Shown: positions 1 through 11,317 of the stretch, in pieces
Layout of the letters: every line of letters begins with the position of its first letter
Numbering within the stretch: the first letter of the stretch is position 1
DNA from: Gemmatimonadales bacterium
GTDB lineage: Bacteria > Gemmatimonadota > Gemmatimonadetes > Gemmatimonadales > JACORV01
Reading direction: 5' to 3'
Assembly: GCA_017881505.1 (NCBI GenBank)
Contig: JADGQW010000005.1
Span: 1-36,153 of the forward strand
Length of the DNA: 36,153 nucleotides
Notes under the pieces: generated by a model
Seen by the model: only the letters and a program-made list of their open reading frames with translations
Database searches by the model: none
What the model was told of the DNA's origin: nothing
Position numbers and translations under genes: made by a program

Positions 1-2347
<2,347 letters not shown>

Positions 2348-2432
2348 GGTCCGTCCCCGAGGGGCAAGCGTCGTGCCCGACTGCTTCCGCCGCGCTGGCA
2401 CCCGAATCTGCCGCTCTGGCACTGGAACGCAA

Positions 2433-2457
2433 CGCGCCGGCCACGGGGGCCGGCGCG
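2433..2457 (-). terminator. GC-rich hairpin between the sorting-domain gene and clpB, terminator-like without a clear U tract
   Basis: CGCGCCGGCC-ACGGG-GGCCGGCGCG: perfect 10-bp stem, 5-nt loop, about 35 bp past the stop of the 2492..2932 gene. Confidence 0.5.
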
Positions 2458-2491
2458 AGGAGGATCCACTGCGATTGTGCGCAGGCCAGGT

Positions 2492-2932
2492 CTACTTCAT
2501 CACGACCATTCGGCGCGAGAGGCGCTGGCCGTCCACGACGAGTTGGTACACGTACACGCCGGAGGCGGCATCACGGTCGGTGCCCAGGTACTTCCCATCC
2601 CAGTACGCCGAGAACTCGCAGAACCCGTTGCGCGGATCGCGACATTCGAGCGCGACGCCGTCCAGGGGCTCCCCCGACGCTTGCATCGTCGGGATGGCGA
2701 CGAGCTGGGCGAGCACGTTGTAGACCCGCATCGATACGACCGGCCGATGCCCGTTCGCGAACAAAGCTTCGCTCAACCGGAACGGTATCGTCGTCGCCGG
2801 ATTGAACGGGTTCGGGTAATTCTGATTCAGCTCGACCTGTGCGGGACGAGCGGGCGCCTGCGTGTGACCCGCTTGGGGAGTGCACAGGACGAGTCCCGCG
2901 CCTACCAGGACCGCCACCGCAATGCGGTGCAT
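2492..2932 (-). CDS. Small secreted protein consisting of a signal peptide plus a T9SS type A sorting / FlgD-Ig-like domain
   Basis: MHRIAVAVLVGAGLVLCTPQAGHTQA signal-like N-terminus, then ELNQNYPNPFNPATTIPFRL...VSMRVYNVLAQLV...YWDGKYLGTDRDAASGVYVYQLVVDGQRLSRRMVVMK, the full sorting-domain signature. Confidence 0.8.
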   Translation of the reverse strand: MHRIAVAVLVGAGLVLCTPQAGHTQAPARPAQVELNQNYPNPFNPATTIPFRLSEALFANGHRPVVSMRVYNVLAQLVAIPTMQASGEPLDGVALECRDPRNGFCEFSAYWDGKYLGTDRDAASGVYVYQLVVDGQRLSRRMVVMK

Positions 2933-3028
2933 CCTTGATCACTCCATTTCTGACGGAAAGGGACGCTAGGCCGTCGCTCCTCTGATCGGGTTTCCATCGT
3001 ATTACCCATCAAACCCCTGTACGACGCC

Positions 3029-3057
3029 AACTTATGATGCCTCCCCGGGACGGTCAA
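3029..3057 (-). promoter_or_regulatory. Possible sigma70-like promoter for the sorting-domain gene
   Basis: TTGACC - 17 nt - TAAGTT on the minus strand in the 139-bp gap after selB; weak -10. Confidence 0.25.
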
Positions 3058-3071
3058 GTCGCCGAGAGGGA

Positions 3072-4976
3072 TCACTTTGATGACTGAAGTACTCGCAGAT
3101 CCCCCGCTCGTGTCGTGACCCCCTCCCGGTCGAGGTGTTCGAGCAATGGGATCAACCACTTACGCGAACGGCCGAGCCGCTCGCGGATGGCACCTGGGGT
3201 GGCTCCTCCTACCTCACGGATGATCTCCACCACGCGTTCGCGCTCCCGGGCGAAGGCGGCCGCCGCGTAGTAGCGGTCCTTCCCGACCGCGACCACAGCG
3301 CCCTGCTGGGCCAGGATGCGCAGCGCTCCGGGAACGTCGCTACGAGGGTGCGCCGCCTGGAGCTCGGCCACGGATGGCGGTTCGGCGTCCGCCGCCTCGA
3401 GCATGCGGACGAGCGCCTCCCGGACCGCCCGTTCCGCCGCTCCGCCCCCGGCGGCGAACCCCGGGAGCCGTACGGAGGAACCCTCCCGGGCGACCGAACC
3501 CGCCCCCTCCAATCGCAACTCCGCAAGCTCGACAAGCTCCTTCCGCAGGACCCCCGCCGAGGCCCTCCAAGCCTGCGCCGGCATCCCCGGTTCGAGGGGG
3601 TGCCGGGCGTGGTACGGCCCCAGGGCAGCCAGGAGGGCGTCGGCCACCTCCTGCACGGCGACGTCCGCCACCAGCCAGTCGCCGCTCCGGACCAGTCCGG
3701 CGCGCTCCGCGGCCGCGACGCCGGCCGCGAACGCGGGGGCCGGCAAGCCAGCGGCGACCTCGAGCGCGGCCTGGGAGAGTCCGCGGCGGCCGCGACGGCG
3801 GACCAGCGCGTGGACGCGACCCTCGGCTTCGGGGGGGAGCGACGCGAAGGGGGCCCGGCGGCGTCCCCGCTCCCGCGCGAGATCGTCGGCCCACGGGTCC
3901 ACGACCACGCCGCCCCCGATGGTGGTGACCGGCGAGTACGAGCGGATCACGAACCGGTCCCCGGCACGCGCGACGAGGGGGCCCTCCAGATAGAGCCTGG
4001 CGAGTGTCGGCGCCTCCGACCCCGCCGCCTGCTCGGCGGACCCGCCCACCGCGTCGGTGACCACACGGGCCATCACCTCGCTGGTGGCGTGATGGACGCG
4101 CACCCGCTGGCGGGGACGGAGCGGCGCGTGCCCGGCGAGCATATGGAGCTCGACGTCCATCGCCGTGGTGGCGCGCCACCCCTCCCCCGTGACCACCACG
4201 GCACCCCGCTCCGCCTGCTCGCGCGCGAGGCCTACGAGGGCGAGGGCGGCCCGGCGCCCCGGCTCAGCGCGCGCGGCACGCGCGCCGTGCACCTCCACGC
4301 TGCGGACGCGCGCCTCCACCCCCGCGGGCAGGACCAGCACACGATCCCCTTCGGCCACGCTCCCGCTCCACACCGTCCCGGTGACGATCGTGCCGGCGCC
4401 CGCGAGGGCGAAGGTCCGGTCCACCGGCAGTCGGAACCGGTCCCGCAATTCGCGCGAGGGGATCCGCTCCGCTTCCGACGCAAGCGTCGCGCGCAGGGCG
4501 TCGAGACCGGTCCCGGCCGTCGCGGACACCTCGACGAGGGGCCAACGGACACCGACGCGCGCTTCGACCGCCGCGTGGATCTCCTCCGCCACCAGCTCAC
4601 GCCATCCCGGCTCCGCCGGCAGGTCGCACTTGGTGAGCGCCACGACGCCGCGCGTCACGCCCAGGAGCCGGAGGATGTCGAGGTGCTCGCTCGTCTGGGG
4701 CATGACGCCTTCGTCGGCGGCGACGACGAGGAGGGCGAGGTCCACGCCGGTCGCGCCGGCCACCATGTTGCGGATGAACCCCTCGTGGCCCGGCACATCC
4801 ACGACGCTGGCGCGCAGATCACCGAGGTCGAGGGGGGCGAAGCCGAGGTCGATGGTGATCCCCCGGCGCTTCTCCTCCTCGAGCCGGTCGGTGTCCACGC
4901 CGGTCAGAGCGCGCACCAGCGCCGTCTTGCCGTGGTCGATGTGCCCGGCGGTCCCTACGACGAGGTGGCGTTCCAC
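3072..4976 (-). CDS. selB: Selenocysteine-specific translation elongation factor SelB
   Basis: GTG start: VERHLVVGTAGHIDHGKTALVRALTGVDTDRLEEEKRRGITIDLGFA...DVPGHEGFIRNMVAG; C-terminal winged-helix RLGRSRKWLIPLLEHLDREGVTTRAGDLRVL. Upstream part of the 779-aa ORF is non-coding extension. Confidence 0.93.
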   Translation of the reverse strand: MERHLVVGTAGHIDHGKTALVRALTGVDTDRLEEEKRRGITIDLGFAPLDLGDLRASVVDVPGHEGFIRNMVAGATGVDLALLVVAADEGVMPQTSEHLDILRLLGVTRGVVALTKCDLPAEPGWRELVAEEIHAAVEARVGVRWPLVEVSATAGTGLDALRATLASEAERIPSRELRDRFRLPVDRTFALAGAGTIVTGTVWSGSVAEGDRVLVLPAGVEARVRSVEVHGARAARAEPGRRAALALVGLAREQAERGAVVVTGEGWRATTAMDVELHMLAGHAPLRPRQRVRVHHATSEVMARVVTDAVGGSAEQAAGSEAPTLARLYLEGPLVARAGDRFVIRSYSPVTTIGGGVVVDPWADDLARERGRRRAPFASLPPEAEGRVHALVRRRGRRGLSQAALEVAAGLPAPAFAAGVAAAERAGLVRSGDWLVADVAVQEVADALLAALGPYHARHPLEPGMPAQAWRASAGVLRKELVELAELRLEGAGSVAREGSSVRLPGFAAGGGAAERAVREALVRMLEAADAEPPSVAELQAAHPRSDVPGALRILAQQGAVVAVGKDRYYAAAAFARERERVVEIIREVGGATPGAIRERLGRSRKWLIPLLEHLDREGVTTRAGDLRVLQSSK

Positions 4977-5719
4977 GACTCGCGGTCCCAGAAGACGAGC
5001 GCCGGCATCGGCCGGTCCTCGGCCACGTGGTGGCGGATGAAGGTCATCAGGAGACGGCGGTGCGAAGCCGCGTGTCGCGCATCGAGCGGCGGGTCGGGCC
5101 AGCGGCCGTCGAGGAGGGCGCGGAGCGCATCCCGGTCGGCCTCGCCGAGCTTGGTGTGCCGCTCGCCATCGCCCCGGTGCGCCTTGCAGAGCGCGCCCCC
5201 CTGGACGGCGGAGAACGTCACCGGCGCCGCCACCGGCGTGCCGCAGACCGCGCAGGCGTCGAGGGCGGGCTCGAACCCGAGCGCGCCGACGAACCGCCAG
5301 CAGGCGGAGAGGGCCGCCGCGTCGGCCTCGTCGCTGCCGGCGCGGTCGAGCGCGTCGAGCCCCTCGGCGAGGCGCTCGAAGAGCTCGGGGTGGGGCTCCG
5401 CCGGCGCGCACTTCAGGGCCAGCTCGGTGAGCGCCGCGGCCGCGCCGAAGCGCGCCATGTCGCCCGCGAGGTTCGCGTGGGCCCGGGTGCAGTCGAAGCC
5501 GGTGAGGTTCTGGAGATCGGTCTGCGGCTTCATGCGGACCGCCGCGACCCCCGACGCGAAGAGGTCGAGCCCCGCGCCCGTCGGGCTCCGCGGGCGGCGG
5601 GCGCCCCGCGCGAGCGCGCTCACCAGCCCGTGGTCGCGGGTGAGGAGCCGCACGATCTTCGACGTCTCGCTGTACGGCGTGACCTTGAGGACGATGGCGG
5701 GCGTCGCGATCAGCGGCAT
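4955..5719 (-). CDS. recO: DNA repair protein RecO
   Basis: MPLIATPAIVLKVTPYSETSKIVRLLTRDHGLVSALARGARRPRS...; zinc-type Cys motif CAVCG. Overlaps selB start by 22 nt. Confidence 0.92.
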   Translation of the reverse strand: MPLIATPAIVLKVTPYSETSKIVRLLTRDHGLVSALARGARRPRSPTGAGLDLFASGVAAVRMKPQTDLQNLTGFDCTRAHANLAGDMARFGAAAALTELALKCAPAEPHPELFERLAEGLDALDRAGSDEADAAALSACWRFVGALGFEPALDACAVCGTPVAAPVTFSAVQGGALCKAHRGDGERHTKLGEADRDALRALLDGRWPDPPLDARHAASHRRLLMTFIRHHVAEDRPMPALVFWDRESWNATSS

Positions 5720-5723
5720 CGGC

Positions 5724-6620
5724 TCAGCGCGGGGCCACCGCTCCATGCACGAGCCGCGCGACGTCGGCGATCAGCCGCGCCGAGGCGAGCGTGTCCTCGA
5801 TGCCGCGGGTGAGGACGACCACGACGTACCGCCGCCCGTCGGGCACGGTGACGAGGCCCGCGTCGTGGTGGGTGCCGGTGAACCACCCGGTCTTGTGCGC
5901 CACCCGCACCCCCGCGGGCAGGCCGGCGGGGATCCCCTCGTTGAAGTGCTGGCGCTCCAGGACGGCGAGCATCTCCCGGCAGGAGGCGGGGGACGCGGCG
6001 CGCCCCTCGCCGATCGCCGCGAAGAGGACGCCGAGGTCGCGGGCGGTCGTCGTGTTGTTGAGGCCGGCCTGGTACGCCTTGGAGTCCTCGACGCCGCGGC
6101 GCACCTGGATCGAGTCGGCGCCGAGCGCCACGGCGGTGGCCTGGACGCGCGCCGCCTGCACCCGATCGATGAGGATGTTGGTGGCGAGGTTGCTCGAGAC
6201 GGTGATCATCCGCTCGACCAGCTCGCGCAGCGTCACCGTGCGCCCCACGTACCCGTAGAGCGTGCTGTCGCTGTCGTCCCCCGCGTTCAGGTGGTACGGG
6301 GAGCCGTCCACCAGGCTCGCGAAGGTGTTGACGACGGGGATGGGCTGGTCGAGCCGGAGCCGGCCCGCGTCCACGTCGCGGTAGACCTGGATGAGGACCG
6401 GCACCTTCATCGTCGAGGCGGCGTGGAACCGGATGAGCGCCCCGACGAGGAGGGAGTCGGGCCGCCCGAGGTCGCGCGCGTAGACGCCGACGGCCGCGGC
6501 GCCGCTAGAGCGGATGCGCGCCTCGACGGCGGGGCGCGCGCCCTCCAGCCCCTGGGCCGCCAGGGCGGCCGGGAACGCCAGGATGGCGACGAGCGACGTC
6601 ACGCCTCGAACGTTGGTCAC
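5724..6620 (-). CDS. Secreted serine hydrolase of the class A beta-lactamase-like fold (Beta-lactamase2 type)
   Basis: Signal peptide; STMK (SxxK), SSN in place of SDN, HKTGWFTGTHHDAG (KTG); EDSKAYQAGLNNTTTARDL in the omega-loop region. Confidence 0.85.
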   Translation of the reverse strand: MTNVRGVTSLVAILAFPAALAAQGLEGARPAVEARIRSSGAAAVGVYARDLGRPDSLLVGALIRFHAASTMKVPVLIQVYRDVDAGRLRLDQPIPVVNTFASLVDGSPYHLNAGDDSDSTLYGYVGRTVTLRELVERMITVSSNLATNILIDRVQAARVQATAVALGADSIQVRRGVEDSKAYQAGLNNTTTARDLGVLFAAIGEGRAASPASCREMLAVLERQHFNEGIPAGLPAGVRVAHKTGWFTGTHHDAGLVTVPDGRRYVVVVLTRGIEDTLASARLIADVARLVHGAVAPR

Positions 6621-8599
6621 CGAAGACCCCCTTCCGCGCGCAGGCCCACGAAGAGCGTCCGGCCCCGTGCCGGGAAGCCGCGCACCTCCTGGTACCGCGC
6701 ATCCATCAGGTTCTCGATCCGCACCGTGGCTGCGAGCCCTCCGCTCCGCCCCGCCCCCAGCAACGGCACCGTCGCCGAGGCGTCGGTGCGGGCGTATGCG
6801 GGAAGCGTGACGCGGAGGGCCGTGGCTCCCGCGTAGTCCATGTCGTCGCGCCGGCCCACCACCTCGACGGCGAGGGAGAAGGCCGCCGCGCCGGCCATCC
6901 CCTCCAGCGACGCCCCGCCCGCCTGCGCGGGCCGCCGCAGGAGCGGCCGCCCCTCGGCGAACGCGCCGCCGGGGTCGGTCGCGAATCCCGCGTCGCGCAC
7001 CGCGGTCCTAAGGTACGTGTAGTGCGCGCGGGCCGTGAGGCCGCGGCGCACCCGCGCCGTGGCCTCCACCTCGACGCCGGAGGCCTCCGACGCCGCGATG
7101 TTGAAGTAGTTCGTCGTCTGCGGCGCGGGCGGGCTCGCCGTGTACTGGATCAGGTCCGTGAACCGCTGCGTGAACCAGGTGGCCGAGACCTCGGGCCCGC
7201 CGCGGCCGAGCTGCGCTTCGGCGCCGAGCTCCCAGCTGCGGGACTTCTCCGGGCGCAGGTCCGGATTCCCGATCACGAAGCCCGTGGCGTAGTTCTCGTA
7301 GAAGCTGGGCTCCTTGAGCGCGCTCCCGACCGATGCGCGCACCCGCAGCGCGGGCGCCGCGCGCCACGACACCCCAGCCCGGTAGGTCCCGAACGAGCCG
7401 AAGCGCTGGTTCCGGTCCACCCGCGCGCCCAGCGTGAGCGCGACGCGGCCGCCGGGATCGGCCACCAGCTGCGCGTAAGCGGCGCCGTTCCGGCGCGAGG
7501 CGATGAGGGTGTCGGCGAAGGGGCCGTACTGGCTCGCGGCGCTGTCGAGGCTGCGATCGGTCTGGCGCTCGAGCGCGCCCCCCAGGGTCAGCGTGGTGCC
7601 CGACGCGAGGTAGGCGACCATCCGGACGTCGGCGCTCCGCCGCACGGTGCGGCCCGAGCTGATGTCGGCGTAGAACCCGAGGGTGTCCCCCGGCCCGTCG
7701 GGCCGATTGTCGTAGCCGGCGTCGGCGGTGTTCGCGCCGAGCTGGAGGCGCAGCTCGAGACGCGGCGAGAGGATCTGCCGCCCCTCGAAGCCGATGGTGG
7801 CCTGGCGCCCGGTGGTGAACTGGTTGTGGTCCACGACGTTCCCGGCGGGATCGGTCGGGAAGTGTGTCGTGTGGTCGTCGATACGGACGGTAAGGCGGGC
7901 GTCCGTCCGGCTCCCCGCCGAGGCGCGCAGGAGGGCGGCGAGCTCGCTCCGCCGGTAGCCGCTGTTGAAGGCGTTCGTCCCGTCGCTCTCGGTGCGGGAG
8001 GCGGCGAGGCTGAAGCCGGCGCGCGCGGACCCGCCCGACGCCTCCGCGCCGAACTGCGTGGTGCCGTACGTGCCCCCGCCCCCGGCGAGGCGCCAGCGCA
8101 CCGCGCCGCGCCCGGGGCGCGTGAAGACCTGCACCACGCCCGCGACGGCGTCGGAGCCGTAGAGCACGCTGGCCGGCCCGCGCACGATCTCGATCCGCTC
8201 CACGTCGTCGGTGGTGAGGTGCGCGAAATCGAACGCGCCGCCGGGATCGTTCACGGCGACGCCGTCCACCAGCACCTTCACGTAGTCGCTCTCGCCGCCG
8301 CGGAGGAAGAGGGACGCGGGCGTGCCGAACGAGCCCCCCTGCACCAGCGCGGCGCCGGGGACGTCGCGCAGCGCCTCGAGGAGCGTGGTGATCCCCCGCG
8401 CCCGCAGTGCGTCCCCCGTCACGACCGTCACCGCCGAGGCCACGGCGGCGCGCGGCAGGGGGAGGCGGGTCGCGGTCACCACCAGGGTGTCGAGGCGGAC
8501 GGTGTCCCGCGACTGCTGCGCGGCCGCCGGCCGGGCGCTCGCCAGGAGCGCCGCCACGAGGAGCGTGGCGTGGGCCGGGGAGCGGCGGCGTGCGCTCAC
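6617..8599 (-). CDS. btuB: TonB-dependent outer-membrane receptor, BtuB-like (cobalamin)
   Basis: Signal peptide; DTLVVTATR, plug domain VPGAALVQGGSFGTPASLFLRGGESDYVKVLVDGVAVNDPGG...IEIVRGPASVLYGSDAVAGVVQVFT, terminal beta-barrel; lies in a cobalamin-riboswitch operon. Confidence 0.88.
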   Translation of the reverse strand: MSARRRSPAHATLLVAALLASARPAAAQQSRDTVRLDTLVVTATRLPLPRAAVASAVTVVTGDALRARGITTLLEALRDVPGAALVQGGSFGTPASLFLRGGESDYVKVLVDGVAVNDPGGAFDFAHLTTDDVERIEIVRGPASVLYGSDAVAGVVQVFTRPGRGAVRWRLAGGGGTYGTTQFGAEASGGSARAGFSLAASRTESDGTNAFNSGYRRSELAALLRASAGSRTDARLTVRIDDHTTHFPTDPAGNVVDHNQFTTGRQATIGFEGRQILSPRLELRLQLGANTADAGYDNRPDGPGDTLGFYADISSGRTVRRSADVRMVAYLASGTTLTLGGALERQTDRSLDSAASQYGPFADTLIASRRNGAAYAQLVADPGGRVALTLGARVDRNQRFGSFGTYRAGVSWRAAPALRVRASVGSALKEPSFYENYATGFVIGNPDLRPEKSRSWELGAEAQLGRGGPEVSATWFTQRFTDLIQYTASPPAPQTTNYFNIAASEASGVEVEATARVRRGLTARAHYTYLRTAVRDAGFATDPGGAFAEGRPLLRRPAQAGGASLEGMAGAAAFSLAVEVVGRRDDMDYAGATALRVTLPAYARTDASATVPLLGAGRSGGLAATVRIENLMDARYQEVRGFPARGRTLFVGLRAEGGLR

Positions 8600-9408
8600 G
8601 AAAGGCCTCCGGGAGCCACGGGGCGCCGCTCCGGGTAGAGTTGGACCGTGCCGTCGGGGAGGCGCTGCACGGCGACGGGCCAGCCGAACACCGCGGCGAG
8701 GCGCGCGGGCTCGAGGACGCGCTCGGGAACGTCGTCCGCGACGACGCGCCCGCCGTGCACCAGCACCAGGCGGCCCGCGAAGCGCGCGGCGACGTTGAGG
8801 TGGTGCGAGACCACCAGCGCGGCGAGCCCCTCCTCCCGCACCAGCCCCGCCACCAGCTCGAAGAGCTCCATCTCGTGACGGAGGTCGAGGCTCGCGGTGG
8901 GTTCGTCGAGCACGAGGGCGCGCGGCTCCTGCGCCAGCGCCCGCGCGACCCGCACCCGCTGCCATTCCCCGCCGGAGAGGGTCTGCACGAGCCGCTCCCG
9001 GAGCCCGGCGACGTCGGCGCGATCGAGCGCGCGGCGGATCGCGGCGCGGTCGGCGTCCCCGAGGGCGCGCCACGGACCCGCGTGCGCGTAGCGGCCCATC
9101 GTCACGGTCTCCTCGACCGTGACGGGGAACGCCGGCTCCTCGCGCTGCACCACCACGCCGACGGCGCGCGCCAGTTCACGGGGGCGCCACGAACGCACCG
9201 GCCGCCCGAGGACCTCGGCGCGCCCCGCCTCGAGGGGGACGAGCCCGAGGAGCGCCCGGAGCGCCGTGGTCTTCCCCGCCCCGTTAGGGCCGACGAGCGC
9301 GACGATCTCCCCGGCGCCGACGCGGAACCCCGCGCCGTCGAGGGAGGGCGCGAGGCCGCGGCCGTAGCGCACCGTGGCGCCGCTCAGCTCGAAGACCGGG
9401 CTGTCCAT
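8596..9408 (-). CDS. btuD: ABC transporter ATP-binding protein, cobalamin/Fe-siderophore type (BtuD)
   Basis: GPNGAGKTTALRALLGL Walker A, LSGGEWQRVRVARALAQ signature, LVLDEPTASLD Walker B. Confidence 0.9.
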   Translation of the reverse strand: MDSPVFELSGATVRYGRGLAPSLDGAGFRVGAGEIVALVGPNGAGKTTALRALLGLVPLEAGRAEVLGRPVRSWRPRELARAVGVVVQREEPAFPVTVEETVTMGRYAHAGPWRALGDADRAAIRRALDRADVAGLRERLVQTLSGGEWQRVRVARALAQEPRALVLDEPTASLDLRHEMELFELVAGLVREEGLAALVVSHHLNVAARFAGRLVLVHGGRVVADDVPERVLEPARLAAVFGWPVAVQRLPDGTVQLYPERRPVAPGGLS

Positions 9409-10382
9409 CGGCGGAGGAGGAAGGCGAAGACCGGCACCCCGACCACGGCGGTGACGACGCCGACCGGGAGCTCGAGCGGTGCGAAGGCGGTGCGCGCGCC
9501 GGCGTCGGCCAGCACGAGGAGCGCACCGCCGGCGATGAAGGCGGCGGGCAATAGCACGCGGTGGTCGTGCCCCCGGAGGATCCGGATGGCGTGCGGCACG
9601 ACGAGGCCGACGAAGCCGATGATCCCCGCTGCGGCGACGGCGGCGGCGGTGAGGAGGGACGCCGCGAGGTACACCCGCCGGCGGCTGCGCGTCACATCGG
9701 CGCCGAGGTGCCGCGCGGGCTCCTCCCCCATCGCCAGGAGATTGAGGGTCCGGGCCTCCGCGGCGAGCACCGCGAGGCCGGGGAGGGCGTATGCCGCGAG
9801 GGCGAGCACCCCCGGCCAGCCGACGCCCCCCAGGCCGCCCATCAGCCAGACGAGCGCCGTGCGCGCGCCCTGCGACGCGCTGACCGCGAGGATGCCGCTC
9901 ACAAGGGCACCGGCGAACGCGCCGACCACCACGCCCGCCAGGAGGAGCACGCGCCCGTCGAGCGCGCCGCCGGCGGCGGAGGCGAGGGCGTAGACGGCGC
10001 CCATGGTGGCCACGGCCCCGACGAACGCCGCCGCCGGCACGAGCCACGGCGTCCCGACGCCCGCGGTCATCGCGAGGACCGCGCCGAGGCCGGCGCCGCC
10101 CGAGAGACCGAGGAGGTAGGGATCGGCGAGGGGATTGCGTACCAGCACCTGCAGCGAGGCCCCCGAGACCGCGAGCACCCCGCCCACGAGGAGGCCGAGG
10201 ACGACGCGCGGGATCCGGAGCGCCCAGACGATGGCGGCGCCGGGACCGCCCCCGCCGGTCAGCGCCGCGAAGACCTCGCGCGGGGTGAGGGACGCCGGCC
10301 CCACGAAGACCCCCACGACCACGGCAAGGACGAAGAGGAGCGCGAGGGCGAAGGTGAACCGCGCGCCGCCGAGAGGCTTCAT
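9384..10382 (-). CDS. btuC: FecCD/BtuC family ABC transporter permease
   Basis: MKPLGGARFTFALALLFVLAVVVGVFVGPASLTPREVF...RIPRVVLGLLVGGVLAVSGASLQVLVRNPLADPYLLGLSGGAGLG...IGFVGLVVPHAIR. Confidence 0.92.
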   Translation of the reverse strand: MKPLGGARFTFALALLFVLAVVVGVFVGPASLTPREVFAALTGGGGPGAAIVWALRIPRVVLGLLVGGVLAVSGASLQVLVRNPLADPYLLGLSGGAGLGAVLAMTAGVGTPWLVPAAAFVGAVATMGAVYALASAAGGALDGRVLLLAGVVVGAFAGALVSGILAVSASQGARTALVWLMGGLGGVGWPGVLALAAYALPGLAVLAAEARTLNLLAMGEEPARHLGADVTRSRRRVYLAASLLTAAAVAAAGIIGFVGLVVPHAIRILRGHDHRVLLPAAFIAGGALLVLADAGARTAFAPLELPVGVVTAVVGVPVFAFLLRRWTARSSS

Positions 10383-11293
10383 CGCACCAGCCCGATGCGC
10401 GCGAGCCGCGCCGCCAGGTCCCGCGCGGCGAGCGGCATCCGCGGGGAAGGCTGGCCGTAGAGCGTCCCGTCCACGACCAGGATCCGCCCTTCGCGAATCG
10501 CGCGCACCGCGCCCCAGCCGGGACGGGAGGCGAGATCGGGGACGCGCGTCGTGTCGGACTGGAGGACGAGGATGACGTCCGGGTCGCGCCGCACGACGGA
10601 CTCCAGACTCACCGTCGCGGAGGAGGCGCGGACGTCGTCGAAGAGATTGTCGCCACCGGCGGCGCGCACGATCTCGTCCAGGTAGCTGCCCCGCCCCACC
10701 GTCATCGGCGGCTGCGCCCACACGTCCACGTAGACCTTGGGCCGGGGGCCGTGGCGGCGGTCCCCCTCGGCGACCACGACGGCGCGCAGCGAGTCGAAGG
10801 CGGCGACGAGCGAGTCGGCGACGTGCGTGACCCCCGCCAGCGCGCCGACGAGGAGAGCGGCGCGGCGCACGTCGGCGGTCCGGTCGAGGGCCAAGGCGAC
10901 GGTGGGGATGCCGAGCGCCGCGAAGCGGTCCGCGGCGGCGCGATCGGCGCTGGAGGCGTAGAGGATCACGAGGTCGGGGTGGCGGGCGGCCACCGCCTCG
11001 ACGTTGGGGCCGATGCCATCGCCCACGTCGGGGACGGTGCGCGCGGCGGCCGGATATTCGCACCAGCGCGTGCGCCCCACCAGCCGGTCGCCGAGCCCGA
11101 GCGCGAAGACGAGCTCGGTGGTCGCGGGGATGAGGGAGACGATGCGGCGGGCCGGCGCCGCGAGCGCGACGGTGCGGCCCCAGTCGTCCACGCGGACGAT
11201 GGCGCCGCCGCCCGCCGGACGGCTGCAGGCCGCCAGGGCGCCAAGGGCGACGATGGACAGAACGGAACGCGCGGAAAGCCGGGGAACGGCCAC
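10379..11293 (-). CDS. btuF: Cobalamin-binding periplasmic (lipo)protein BtuF
   Basis: VPRLSARSVLSIVALGALAACSRPAGG lipobox; RIVSLIPATTELVFALGLGDRLVGRTRWCEYPAAA...; start GTG at 11293 or 11296; ORF-track N-terminal extension is riboswitch sequence. Confidence 0.9.
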   Translation of the reverse strand: MAVPRLSARSVLSIVALGALAACSRPAGGGAIVRVDDWGRTVALAAPARRIVSLIPATTELVFALGLGDRLVGRTRWCEYPAAARTVPDVGDGIGPNVEAVAARHPDLVILYASSADRAAADRFAALGIPTVALALDRTADVRRAALLVGALAGVTHVADSLVAAFDSLRAVVVAEGDRRHGPRPKVYVDVWAQPPMTVGRGSYLDEIVRAAGGDNLFDDVRASSATVSLESVVRRDPDVILVLQSDTTRVPDLASRPGWGAVRAIREGRILVVDGTLYGQPSPRMPLAARDLAARLARIGLVR

Positions 11294-11317
11294 CACTCCC
11301 TCCCGCGAGGGCTTCGG

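Noticed and set aside
2348-2432. CIRCE heat-shock operator upstream of clpB
   Set aside because: No TTAGCACTC-N9-GAGTGCTAA-like inverted repeat found in the gap.
3135-6836. 1233-aa plus-strand ORF
   Set aside because: Antisense to selB, recO, the hydrolase and btuB; no recognisable domain, composition typical of spurious ORFs.
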